From: an uncultured Porphyromonadaceae bacterium
GTDB lineage: Bacteria > Bacteroidota > Bacteroidia > Bacteroidales > Muribaculaceae
NCBI GenBank assembly: GCA_947175425.1
Contig: CAMWMR010000009.1
Coordinates: 1-64,000 of the forward strand
Length of the DNA stretch: 64,000 nucleotides
Direction: 5' to 3'
Below are positions 1 to 8,605 of this stretch, one piece after another. The notes beneath the pieces were generated by a model. It searched no databases and was not told where the DNA came from. It saw nothing but the letters and a program-made list of their open reading frames with translations. Each line of letters starts with the position of its first letter. The first letter of the stretch is position 1. The translations under genes were made by a program, and so were the position numbers.

Positions 1-71
1 GTAGCCATTCTTTCGCGGAAGCCGTGCTTGTTAACTCTTTTACGGTTAGAGGGTTGGAATGTTCTTTTCAT
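1..71 (-). CDS. rpmH: 50S ribosomal protein L34 (5' part, runs off the window)
   Basis: Reading the minus strand from the ATG at 71-69 gives MKRTFQPSNRKRVNKHGF followed by RERMA, the invariant N-terminus of L34, a small basic protein of the large ribosomal subunit. The frame is open to base 1, so the C-terminal half lies outside the window. A near-perfect Bacteroides-type promoter sits about 40 bases before the start codon, so it is transcribed separately from the genes at 222-16653. The identification is certain from the sequence; only the 3' end is missing. Confidence 0.96.
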   Translation of the reverse strand, partial: MKRTFQPSNRKRVNKHGFRERMA

Positions 72-114
72 TGCCTTATATGATTATCAATTATATTTCA
101 ATGTTTTCGGAGTG

Positions 115-146
115 CAAATTTAGGAAAAATTTTTCAAACCGACAAA
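115..146 (-). promoter_or_regulatory. Promoter of rpmH
   Basis: On the minus strand TTTG (146-143), 20 bases, then TAAATTTG (122-115): this matches the Bacteroides primary sigma pattern TTTG-N19-21-TAnnTTTG. The start of transcription would be near 109, leaving a leader of roughly 38 bases before the rpmH ATG. Confidence 0.8.
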
Positions 147-221
147 TAAACCGGCCGCTTTTTCACATGCAAAGTTTTGAGGAGCGGGTGATTCGGAGGC
201 GTCAGGAGGGAAACAGGGGTA

Positions 222-743
222 TCAGCGGGAAGAATATGTGAAGCTTTTTACGTTAACGCGCTGTCCGCCATAGGAGAGGCGCACATCGTATGTCTGTACT
301 CTGTCGTTTTCTTTTATAACCACTTTTACCGGTCCTCCCTGCGGAGCGGCATCGTTGAGGGAATACATCACAACATCAACTGTGTAGCGACCTTCGGGAG
401 GGTTGCGCCAGTATATGTTCTCGGCCGAGCCTCGACCGCCTCGGCGATTATCGACATCGAGTTCACCACCGGTGCGGCGGTCGCGCATATTCTGGTACCA
501 CAGTTCCACTCCGTTAGGCTGTGTGACATGCAAATCCACATCGCCCGGGAAATCCCATAGCAATGTAATTTTAATATCTCCGTCGTTACCGATTTGTTCG
601 GCAACTTCTTCGGCGGTGCGGTTGTCGACAGGCGTTTCGGCCTGCTCCGGGGTGTTGTCGCAACCACGGCAGTTGCTCAGCATCAGTAAAGCTATGAGGA
701 GAACGTAGGCTCCTGCCAGAGCGGTTTTCAATCGTCCTTTCAT
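222..743 (-). CDS. YfaP/DUF2135-like lipoprotein
   Basis: 173 residues. The start is placed at the ATG at 743 because it opens a short basic N-terminus, a hydrophobic stretch and a lipobox (LSNC), so the product should be a lipid-anchored envelope protein. Its body carries the pattern of the DUF2135/YfaP family: LLWDFPGDVDLHVTQPNG, then a GGELDVDNRRG segment, then ENIYW and a closing beta-rich GRYTVDV strand. That domain is a small beta-sandwich of unknown role, often found with vWA or inter-alpha-trypsin proteins. It is the last gene of the ten-gene minus-strand cluster that begins with the SrfB homologue, 10 bases after the DUF1294 gene. An upstream in-frame ATG at 776 would overlap that gene and bury the signal sequence. 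Confidence 0.75.
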   Translation of the reverse strand: MKGRLKTALAGAYVLLIALLMLSNCRGCDNTPEQAETPVDNRTAEEVAEQIGNDGDIKITLLWDFPGDVDLHVTQPNGVELWYQNMRDRRTGGELDVDNRRGGRGSAENIYWRNPPEGRYTVDVVMYSLNDAAPQGGPVKVVIKENDRVQTYDVRLSYGGQRVNVKSFTYSSR

Positions 744-753
744 AATAACGGAA

Positions 754-1032
754 TTATCGGGTGAGGATATATGCAAGAATAAGGATCTGAGTGAAGAGCA
801 TTAGAGGGACTCCGATATAAAAGAGTTTTTTGAGTGTTTTATGCCGGAATATTATCATTCCGCACAGGCTTCCGAAAGCCCCGAGGGCGAGAGAAACTGC
901 CAAAAGGATATATTCCGGAATGCGTCGTTTTCCGTAGTGAGCGCAATGCTTGTCGTAAGCAAATAAGACAAAGGCAATTATGGGTGCGAAATATACCCAA
1001 AAGTATAGAGGGAGACTGTTAGCGAACATCAT
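754..1032 (-). CDS. DUF1294 family small membrane protein
   Basis: 92 residues with about three hydrophobic segments. The family signature is plain: AYDKHCAHYGKRRIPE, a glycine-rich helix and GMIIFRHKT before the last helix. DUF1294 proteins are inner-membrane proteins of unknown role, often fused to cold-shock domains elsewhere. Two ATGs (1032 and 1029) are possible starts; the first overlaps the stop of the preceding Ig-like gene by 4 bases, which implies translational coupling. It may be an accessory of the cluster or a passenger, since DUF1294 genes occur alone in many genomes. Confidence 0.85.
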   Translation of the reverse strand: MMFANSLPLYFWVYFAPIIAFVLFAYDKHCAHYGKRRIPEYILLAVSLALGAFGSLCGMIIFRHKTLKKLFYIGVPLMLFTQILILAYILTR

Positions 1033-2825
1033 GCAAAGAGATTAGGTAAGTTTCGGAACATGCCGTATAATAGTCCTGAATAAACAAGGAGACCGAACGC
1101 TGTGCCAATGGCCAACGCAATTTCGCCGGCGATTTTCCACCAGGGTGTCGGGCCGTCGACCTCGCGGAGCTCGTATTCCTTTTCCTCCGGTTCAATATTG
1201 AATTTCAGCGAGGGGAATGTGCGGCGCGTGCTGTAGAGACGAACGTCCACAGGGTTTTCTTTGTCGAACATGGCACTGCTGAACTTCATTTCGCCGTTAT
1301 CGTCCAGTCGCGCAAGAACGCGGTTTGTTCCCTGCGCAAGAATACATGTTGTACCTTTTGAGGGAGTGTCGTCTTTTTCAATAACGCGCAACGTGCAATC
1401 GATATCGGCGGGAACGTTGTCGTATGGTAGGACAAACACATATTGTGGCTGGAGAGGATTCAATGTATAGTCCTTGAACCATGAAGTATCGGCAGCATCG
1501 TAAACTCGCATAGTGTCGCCTCCGGCCATTTCCTGAAGATGCACAACTCCGTTTTCGTCGGATATGCAATTGACGGACTCGCCATTGTATTCCACAATTA
1601 CGGGATATGCGGGTACCGGCTCGTGATTGCCGTCGACCACCAGAAGCGAGGGATTGAAGATGTCGCGAACCGGGGTGTCGAAGGTGAAATAGAAATCAAC
1701 GGGTTGATTTGCGAGCAGTTCGGTAGCAGAAGAGTCGCGGACTTTGGCTTCGCATGAATCGGTTACGCCCTGCGGAATCTCGAACTCGGTAGTTGCCACG
1801 CCTCCGACGTCAGTTACGAGATTCTTGGTTTCGGTCCGGAAAGAGAGTGTCACCGGTTCGTTCGCTACGGGGACACCGTCGGAAGAAACATGAACGCGAA
1901 CGGCTGTACGTGGAATTTCGGGAGTGACAAAGTTGAAATCGAAGGTATTGAGTATGTTTTTTTCCAGCGTTCGCTGTTGGGATTCACCGCGCAACGATAC
2001 TTTGCATTGAATATCATTCAGCCAAGGCATCCGGCATTCGGCCACCCCGTATTCCAAGCGTAATGTAGCGGAACGATGACCGTACTGCACCGTGGCCTCG
2101 TCGCCCGACAAGGGAGCATTGTCGAGTCGTCCGGTAACCCTCACGGTAAGGTACTCGGTGACATCCAAATCGATATTTGTTGTATCTTCTTTAATTTCTT
2201 CTATAAGTTCCTTGCCGGTTTCAATGTCGCGGAACTGTACTTTGCGTCCCGGAGGAAGTGTGCCGAGAGAATATAAACCTTGAGCATCGGTTTTTTCGTC
2301 CACCCAGGCCGTACCCCGGAAAAGTTGGAAAGGTCGGGAGGGGCACTTAGTACCGTCGTTACTGAGACTGAGAGTTACTTCGCGCAGAGTATCCGGCACA
2401 GGAACATCGCTGATAGGTCCACCCTGGGCGCGTTTGAAATTAGCGAAGCCCCAGCCGGTTAATCTGAAGTCGAGCGAGCCGTCGGGCATTCGACGCAAAA
2501 AAACGAAATCATCGTTCGGGCGCGTAAACACAAGTTCTATACGCGCCTGTTGTGCCGGGAAACGCGCTATGGCCGAGTTTTTTATTTCGTTTATCTTAGC
2601 ATATACCTCGGCTCTGTCGGCATCGGCGGCATCGGTGAGTACGTTCCAACCTGCAGACTCGGGATCCGACCAGTAGAAGCCTGCATGGGTTACATATACA
2701 GGCGCAAAGAAGCGCGCATTTTCGGCTAAAAGCTGACGTATGCGTACATTGGCCTGATCCTTTATGGACCATTCAGCAATTTTCCAGTGTACCTCGGTAC
2801 TTTGAACTTCTTTTATTTTAGCCAT
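1029..2825 (-). CDS. Tail-anchored protein with Ig-like/carboxypeptidase-regulatory repeats
   Basis: 598 residues. No signal peptide is visible: it begins MAKIKEVQSTEVHWK. Residues about 150-550 are beta-rich repeats of the kind seen in carboxypeptidase-regulatory and bacterial Ig-like domains (segments such as VTVRVTGRLDNAPLSG, VRVHVSSDGVPVANEPVTL and LLVVDGNHEPVPAYPVIV). A single hydrophobic helix lies near residues 565-588, followed by about ten residues. With no leader and one C-terminal helix the simplest topology is tail-anchored with the repeats in the cytoplasm, which is odd for Ig-like domains. It lies 21 bases after the 327-residue gene and overlaps DUF1294 by 4 bases. No specific function can be assigned. 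Confidence 0.7.
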   Translation of the reverse strand: MAKIKEVQSTEVHWKIAEWSIKDQANVRIRQLLAENARFFAPVYVTHAGFYWSDPESAGWNVLTDAADADRAEVYAKINEIKNSAIARFPAQQARIELVFTRPNDDFVFLRRMPDGSLDFRLTGWGFANFKRAQGGPISDVPVPDTLREVTLSLSNDGTKCPSRPFQLFRGTAWVDEKTDAQGLYSLGTLPPGRKVQFRDIETGKELIEEIKEDTTNIDLDVTEYLTVRVTGRLDNAPLSGDEATVQYGHRSATLRLEYGVAECRMPWLNDIQCKVSLRGESQQRTLEKNILNTFDFNFVTPEIPRTAVRVHVSSDGVPVANEPVTLSFRTETKNLVTDVGGVATTEFEIPQGVTDSCEAKVRDSSATELLANQPVDFYFTFDTPVRDIFNPSLLVVDGNHEPVPAYPVIVEYNGESVNCISDENGVVHLQEMAGGDTMRVYDAADTSWFKDYTLNPLQPQYVFVLPYDNVPADIDCTLRVIEKDDTPSKGTTCILAQGTNRVLARLDDNGEMKFSSAMFDKENPVDVRLYSTRRTFPSLKFNIEPEEKEYELREVDGPTPWWKIAGEIALAIGTAFGLLVYSGLLYGMFRNLPNLFA

Positions 2826-2846
2826 AATATGTAGCGGTATACTAAT

Positions 2847-3830
2847 TTATAATTTATAGCCATTGAGATGTACCCGACGAAATTGGGCAATCATATCAAC
2901 GAAATCGGCATTGATATCAATAGAATTAAATTCTCTTTCGAGCTGTTTCAGTTGTTTAAGAACTTTCTCTCTATCATTATACTGCCTTTTGGTGTAATTT
3001 TCGGGAAGCGGACCGCATAAATCGTTAAATTTATGCATAAATGTACTCTTGAAATTATTCATATCGCGCTTTTCCCGCGAAATATAAGAGTCCTTGCCGG
3101 TTCCGAGTTTTTTCAATAGCTGAGTCTCGTTTAAAGTATTTTTCACCCAGTTGAGGGAAGTCAGCTCGGGAAACGCTCCGATTTCGGACGCAAGAGCACG
3201 GCTTTGCAATAACTGCGAATGAGCGTAATTATCGTAATTGAACGGAGAATTCCAGCTCACACGCGGACTTCCGTTTTCCAAATCAAGCTGCGGTTTTATT
3301 TTAGAGTCTATATTATGCGAACGAATAGAGAAATCATATAGAGTGTTGTGCAGTCGGCGCAGCTTGTTAAGACGCGTCCATGTGGCCGATTGTTTTACCA
3401 GAGGCACCATAGATGTAAGATAGTTGAATCCGGCAAAATTGATATCCAAATCCGACATTTCCGGTCTTAGCTCCAGTCCCGGACCAATACGACAAGGTTC
3501 CATTTGTGGAGAATAGGAGTTTTTAATGAGTTCCTCCGTCTTTGCGAGGAAGGAGGCAGCTATGCGCTCGTTCAAAATTCTTCGTTCTTCCGCCGAAAGA
3601 TAACGGCCTACTTGTTCGGCATATAGCATTGCCGCCTGCAGATTATCACTGTCCCATCGGCCGGAAAGTCTGTCGGCCCACGAACTCACTTTTTCCAGGT
3701 GCATCGAGAAATTACCATTAACCGCTTCGATTTCTCCGTCACTGTCGGTGTAGATATTAAGAAGCCTGTCGAAGCCGAAAACTGCAACTCCCATAATTGC
3801 CAGGAAAATTATGAATTTCAACAGTCTCAT
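2847..3830 (-). CDS. Uncharacterised protein with N-terminal membrane anchor
   Basis: 327 residues. A hydrophobic helix occupies residues 4-22 directly after MRLLK, so it is a signal anchor or uncleaved signal; the remainder (about 305 residues) is charged, mostly helical and would lie outside the cytoplasm. I recognise no family. The ATG at 3830 overlaps the stop of the preceding gene by 4 bases (ATGA), so the two are translationally coupled, and the next gene follows after 21 bases. From its place it is probably a structural part of the SrfB/SrfC-associated membrane assembly, but nothing in the sequence shows a catalytic role. Confidence 0.65.
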   Translation of the reverse strand: MRLLKFIIFLAIMGVAVFGFDRLLNIYTDSDGEIEAVNGNFSMHLEKVSSWADRLSGRWDSDNLQAAMLYAEQVGRYLSAEERRILNERIAASFLAKTEELIKNSYSPQMEPCRIGPGLELRPEMSDLDINFAGFNYLTSMVPLVKQSATWTRLNKLRRLHNTLYDFSIRSHNIDSKIKPQLDLENGSPRVSWNSPFNYDNYAHSQLLQSRALASEIGAFPELTSLNWVKNTLNETQLLKKLGTGKDSYISREKRDMNNFKSTFMHKFNDLCGPLPENYTKRQYNDREKVLKQLKQLEREFNSIDINADFVDMIAQFRRVHLNGYKL

Positions 3831-5593
3831 GAGTTTTCTTTTTGTTGTTCGGTTGTTTGGGTTGTGTCGGTTTTGACTGTGGTTCGGGTTGTATCAACAA
3901 CGGTTACCGGAACTTCCGGAGCAGTCGGGGCAGCGGAAACCGTTTGCTCTTTTTCCTCGGGAGCCGCTTTGCCGTTAAGCAAATCGCTAATATTATCGTG
4001 GAAACGGTATGCCACACAAGCACCGACAAAAACAAATCCGAGAATAAGTATTACCAGTCCTATACCTTTGAGAATGCCGAAAATGCCGTTCCATGAATCT
4101 TCTTCATCGAACATACGGGCAACGAAAGAACGCTTGTCCTTATCTTCGAATGAAATTTCGTAAACATTATTTTTTGTGTCTTTCAATGTGGCAATACCTT
4201 GAAAGATATATGGCGAGCCCAACTCAACTTTTATATTTCTACAACCTTTAAGAATTGGGAATTTGAACTCGGTGCTGCCGGAGTTTACAGTGTAGTATGT
4301 CACAAGGGTATTGACATCGCTTTTTTGCCTAATCCGCAACGGACAATTTTTTTGCAAATACTTCTCGCTTACCTTAACTACAAGTGTGGCCGATTCGGGA
4401 GCAGTCCGTAACGCAGGATTAGATTCTCCGGTTTCGCTTCTATTCACCGGTTTTTGAACCTGCTCGGGTTTAGCTTCCGACTCAACTTCAATCATAATTT
4501 GTCGGTTCAGCACGTTTACGCGCTTGATTTTATAATCGGCACAATCGTTTAGAGAAAACAGTGTGGCAATATCTCTTGCGCCTTCAAAACGGCCTATATT
4601 TTCCCCTTTGAATGTAAGTTTATGATCACGAACCGCTTTACCTACGTAACAAAGGCTATTATAAATATGTTCGGCATCCTTGCCGCCCTTTTCAATTATA
4701 ACATCATAACTCTGAGTGCGTTCGGCAGGGTTGAAGCTCACAACAGCCATTCCTTCCCTCCGTAACAAGGATACTGTTGCGCCGGGGAAAGGCAAGGATG
4801 TTTCGCCGCGCAGGCCGGCGGCAATCACATCTTCGGGAACAAGTTTCACTTCAACTTTTTCGTATATCCTTGTATCATATCCGAATTCCGAAGACGAGAA
4901 AGTGTGGGGAGCTGTAAGAGGGTATGTACGCGCACCTCCCGCAAAGCTGTTTACACGCACCTCAACCGAGGGCTTGTATGCAATTTCGGCATCGGTTAGC
5001 GCAAGAAGCTGTGTATTTACCGAAAAATCTCCTATGTACACATCTTTATAAGTTGCGAGACGCGTGCAGGCAGGCAATGCGAGCAACAGTCGGCTCACAT
5101 CCTTGCCGGGCAAAGAAATAAATGCCGTCTCGCTACCGTTCATCACCACCTTGCGTCCCCAAACAGGCCGAACAGAGTAATTTTTGAGAATTTCCGCATA
5201 AGCGACAGGATCCAGTTCGGGTATCTTGTAATCGGGATACTCATATTTTCCGCCGTAATAGTTGAGGCTCTCGTTCTTGATTTTATTGAAAACTTTTTCA
5301 AGAATTTCGGCAGGCGACACGGTTTGTCCGTCTTTCACCGGCTCGCTCGCAGCGGGCAGGCGCAAAGCTATGCGCATGCCGTACTCGCGCGGATTCGGGG
5401 TAAGGACATGGCAGAGGTCTATTTCATAAGTATCGTATTCCGTTCCGAAATTAACGGAATAGATATAATCGCTGACAATTCGGCTGTCGGCATTGAAATG
5501 CGAAGGTTTTTCGCCGTACCAACCTAGATTAAGGAGAAAGTTGAAATCGACTCCGTTAAAACAGCTTATGCTCAAACCGATTTTAGTATCCAT
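3827..5593 (-). CDS. Uncharacterised protein with C-terminal transmembrane helix
   Basis: 588 residues, no signal peptide. Residues 1-500 look like mixed alpha/beta and beta-rich domains without a family I recognise; one strong membrane helix sits near 508-529 (GLVILILGFVFVGACVAYRF) and is followed by a 57-residue tail rich in Thr, Pro and Glu. As with the 598-residue protein, one late helix and no leader suggest a large cytoplasmic N-terminal part. It starts 5 bases after the end of the GTPase gene and overlaps the next gene by 4 bases. It is co-transcribed with them and may be the partner that brings the GTPase to the membrane; this is inference. Confidence 0.65.
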   Translation of the reverse strand: MDTKIGLSISCFNGVDFNFLLNLGWYGEKPSHFNADSRIVSDYIYSVNFGTEYDTYEIDLCHVLTPNPREYGMRIALRLPAASEPVKDGQTVSPAEILEKVFNKIKNESLNYYGGKYEYPDYKIPELDPVAYAEILKNYSVRPVWGRKVVMNGSETAFISLPGKDVSRLLLALPACTRLATYKDVYIGDFSVNTQLLALTDAEIAYKPSVEVRVNSFAGGARTYPLTAPHTFSSSEFGYDTRIYEKVEVKLVPEDVIAAGLRGETSLPFPGATVSLLRREGMAVVSFNPAERTQSYDVIIEKGGKDAEHIYNSLCYVGKAVRDHKLTFKGENIGRFEGARDIATLFSLNDCADYKIKRVNVLNRQIMIEVESEAKPEQVQKPVNRSETGESNPALRTAPESATLVVKVSEKYLQKNCPLRIRQKSDVNTLVTYYTVNSGSTEFKFPILKGCRNIKVELGSPYIFQGIATLKDTKNNVYEISFEDKDKRSFVARMFDEEDSWNGIFGILKGIGLVILILGFVFVGACVAYRFHDNISDLLNGKAAPEEKEQTVSAAPTAPEVPVTVVDTTRTTVKTDTTQTTEQQKENS

Positions 5594-5598
5594 AATTG

Positions 5599-7551
5599 TT
5601 AGAATAAAGGTTTGGTGAATATATTACGGAGCCTTTTGGCAGTACCGCCAATTCGCTCGGGGCTTACATAGTCGGCAATTACTTCGAGCAGTTGCTCGGA
5701 ATATACCGGATTGGGAGTGAAATGATTGAGCGCATGGAAAGTGCCAAGGCTGAAACAGAAAATACGCGGACGTCCGTTGCGTTTTTTATCAACCGAAGCG
5801 TTTATACCCATATCGGAGCAGAAACGGGTGAGTTTATCGCGTTCGCCGGTTGGAAGAATGGAATGCACCAAGGCCTGTGCATGGGGCAACTCAGGTTCCG
5901 GCAATGTATCGCTCTTTGTAACAATGAAGTGTATGCCCCTGACGCGCTTCATAACATCGCGGTTCTCGGGCGACATGAAAAGGCTCACCAGAGTCTGGAC
6001 CGCAGTACGCTGGTACATTGCCGCCTGCCCTGTTGCCAGCGGGTCCACAACAATGAAAAACACCTTTTCGTTAGTATTGGCAAGGATTTCGGGAGCTCCT
6101 TCACCCATGGCCGCAAACGAAATAGTACCGGTGCTCTGTACGCCTACATTTACAATATTCTGCCGGAACGCCTCGCCGGCCATATCCACAAGGTTAAATG
6201 GAGCTTCGTGCTTTTTATCGATGACTATTGTTGCATTTGTGAGCGATACAAACTCGGAACCTGTAGCGGGTGGAGCTATATGAGCCACTACAAAACTGCG
6301 CAAGGACTGAGCGTATTTTCCGCCCCAGTTTGCGTTATCCACGCTTATGCGGTCGGCTGAGACAAGTCCGCTGAGCACACATGTTTTTCCGCTTGAAGCA
6401 AGGCCGAACAGAACAATGTCCGTTTTTCCGTTGCCATTACTTGCAAGCGAATGCTGAGAAAACGGTGGTACGGGTAAAGTTTCTGTATGCACAATATCGT
6501 TGTGCCGAAGCATCCGATCGAATTCTTCGTCGGAACAAGGACTTGACGAAGTAAGCTGTTCCTTTGTGCATATTCCCTTTTCAAACAGTCGTTTGAAACG
6601 CTGGGGGTTATACTGCGGCATTGTGCGTATATACTCCAATTCTTGCGGCACAAGCTCGTTTATCTTTACACGGGCGGCGTTGATAAATGGAGAATCAGGC
6701 GAACGATCCATGTAATCCATAATGGCAAACAGGCCGCTGTTTCTTACAGCATCCCATTCGGCACGTGAATTCTGCAACCGGCTCACCTCGGCCGAATGCA
6801 GTCCCATACCACGCACATGGTTATTATAAATTTCGGCTGCAGCTATAACATCGGGCTGCAGCATTGCCCATTCCCACAATTTAGTATCGGCAGTAGTAGC
6901 ATATTCCGATTTATCGGGATATTTATTGAGAAAACTTTTTAGAGCCTCATAACTTTTGAGAACTCCGTTATCATCGAGAATAGCCTGCCAATCGGCTTCC
7001 ACAGCACCTTCAAGGATTTCCGATATACGGGAGTGCCAGACATTACACTGCTCTATGTGACCGGTGTTGATATCGCTTGCACCACCCCACTCGGCAATAT
7101 ATTCATTCAAGGCTTGCAACAATTCCTCGCGGGGATATTCTCCGGAGCGTTCGTAACGTTCAATCTCGGCAGGTGCCTGTTTTTCCAAGCGCTGAAAAAG
7201 ACGGTATTCCTTATTGAGCCTCAAATAAGCGCGAACCTCATCAACGCGCGAAGCTGCAGCCGACAAGGATTGCCAAGTATTTATATAGTGTTCCAATGCA
7301 ATGCCGGTATCGTCGGTATTAGGGGCAACCCGGTACATATCCGTCACCATATTGTATTCCTGTTCTTCGGCCGGATTCGGTTGCGAGGAAACAATTGTCT
7401 TTATCAAGGGCAGTTTCAAAGCAAACGGCTTGCGTTCAACGGCAAGAGCTTCGAGATCGGCCATTGCGACTTTGCCGGCAGTTACTTGCCGGGCAATATC
7501 TTCGGGCGAATGGGAGAGAAGCCAGTGTATCTGATTTGGAGTAAGAGCCAT
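5599..7551 (-). CDS. P-loop GTPase-like protein with helical N-terminal half
   Basis: 650 residues. Residues 1-360 are helical with no motif I recognise; the first 45 residues resemble a small helical adaptor-like module. Residues 378-590 form a P-loop domain: Walker A GLASSGKT at 383-390, a G3-like LVDMAGE at 454-460, hydrophobic strand VFFIVVDP near 497, and a TKSD (545-548) that fits the G4 base-recognition motif TKxD. This points to a TRAFAC-type GTPase, perhaps close to the double-GTPase families found in bacterial conflict systems. It lies in the middle of the SrfB/SrfC cluster, 22 bases after the four-helix membrane protein, and would be a second nucleotide switch besides SrfC. The GTPase call is good; its role is unknown. 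Confidence 0.75.
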   Translation of the reverse strand: MALTPNQIHWLLSHSPEDIARQVTAGKVAMADLEALAVERKPFALKLPLIKTIVSSQPNPAEEQEYNMVTDMYRVAPNTDDTGIALEHYINTWQSLSAAASRVDEVRAYLRLNKEYRLFQRLEKQAPAEIERYERSGEYPREELLQALNEYIAEWGGASDINTGHIEQCNVWHSRISEILEGAVEADWQAILDDNGVLKSYEALKSFLNKYPDKSEYATTADTKLWEWAMLQPDVIAAAEIYNNHVRGMGLHSAEVSRLQNSRAEWDAVRNSGLFAIMDYMDRSPDSPFINAARVKINELVPQELEYIRTMPQYNPQRFKRLFEKGICTKEQLTSSSPCSDEEFDRMLRHNDIVHTETLPVPPFSQHSLASNGNGKTDIVLFGLASSGKTCVLSGLVSADRISVDNANWGGKYAQSLRSFVVAHIAPPATGSEFVSLTNATIVIDKKHEAPFNLVDMAGEAFRQNIVNVGVQSTGTISFAAMGEGAPEILANTNEKVFFIVVDPLATGQAAMYQRTAVQTLVSLFMSPENRDVMKRVRGIHFIVTKSDTLPEPELPHAQALVHSILPTGERDKLTRFCSDMGINASVDKKRNGRPRIFCFSLGTFHALNHFTPNPVYSEQLLEVIADYVSPERIGGTAKRLRNIFTKPLF

Positions 7552-7573
7552 ATCTTATCGGTGGTGAGGTTTA

Positions 7574-8605
7574 TTATAAGAGAGTGCCGTATTCATCGGA
7601 TTTTTTGGAGCGGCGGCTTATTGTCGAGCGTCCTCCCGGGTATGCAATCCAGTAATAGAAAAAATACATCAATGCAAGAAACAGCAGCACTATACCTGTT
7701 TTAATATCAGGTTTGAAACAATCGGCAAAGTCCGTCGGAAAGTTGATTGAATATTGACGCCATTCACCATTTACATTCTGAGAACGTCCGTTGTTTACGG
7801 GAGATATTGTAATATCCAGCGGGCGGCAGTCGTTTTCACATGTATAAATTCCGTCCACGAGTTTTATCTCAGGAAACCTCAAGCGGCGTGAAATCGAAGT
7901 GAGCCCGGTGCTCAGTGTATCGGCAAGAACTCTAATATCAATCGGCAATTGATTCACTTCGGTATAATTCCAACGGTTTACGGCATCGCGCAATTTCGTT
8001 ACTGCAAAAGAGTACTCGTTGACATTGCCTCCTTCTATTCGCTGTTCGGCAACATTGCGGTAAGTTTCGATTGTAGCTCTCGACAATGAATACGAGTTCG
8101 TGCCCCCGAGTACCTCCTGAGCAATGAAACGCAGCAGCGTTCCATCGGTTTGGGCGGCATTGAACATTACATAATTTTCAAGGCCGTCCACTGTTGCGGA
8201 GAGACGGTTGTTCTCGTAGGTGCGATAATCGGAAAGTACCTGCGAAAGAGTATTGACATCATTAAGAGCACTCTTTTTGAGTTTTACTCTGTCGAATGTG
8301 CTGAAATTTATTCCGCCCGGAGCATTGTAGCACGTAAAAGCCACGGCAGCGACCATTAACGCCACTCCTACCCAACGCAGACGACGCCATACACTGAAAT
8401 CGGTATTCGCTTGTTTTCCTTTAACGGCAGCGGCAAGTCCGAATGCACTTATAACGAAAAACGCAGCTGTAATAAGAGAGGCTGTATCGGCTGTTTTTCC
8501 GGAAATAGCAAAGCTTATCCAATTGAAATAGCTCATAAGCATTATTCCGAGAAATGATACTATCAAGGCAATGGAAATGCCGGGCACATTATCGTTTATA
8601 TTCAT
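7574..8605 (-). CDS. Uncharacterised membrane protein, about four helices
   Basis: 343 residues. Hydrophobic segments lie near residues 9-28, 43-62 and 77-94, then a soluble domain of about 200 residues, then a last helix near 303-323 (VLLFLALMYFFYYWIAY). With three helices before it, the 200-residue domain probably faces the periplasm. No known family is recognised. The ATG at 8605 overlaps the TGA of the subtilisin gene (8602-8604), so the two are coupled in translation, and the GTPase gene follows after 22 bases. It could serve as the membrane platform for the protease. Confidence 0.65.
   Translation of the reverse strand: MNINDNVPGISIALIVSFLGIMLMSYFNWISFAISGKTADTASLITAAFFVISAFGLAAAVKGKQANTDFSVWRRLRWVGVALMVAAVAFTCYNAPGGINFSTFDRVKLKKSALNDVNTLSQVLSDYRTYENNRLSATVDGLENYVMFNAAQTDGTLLRFIAQEVLGGTNSYSLSRATIETYRNVAEQRIEGGNVNEYSFAVTKLRDAVNRWNYTEVNQLPIDIRVLADTLSTGLTSISRRLRFPEIKLVDGIYTCENDCRPLDITISPVNNGRSQNVNGEWRQYSINFPTDFADCFKPDIKTGIVLLFLALMYFFYYWIAYPGGRSTISRRSKKSDEYGTLL

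Noticed and set aside
59-241. Plus-strand 60-residue frame at the left edge
   Set aside because: It covers the rpmH start and promoter on the other strand and has no family features.
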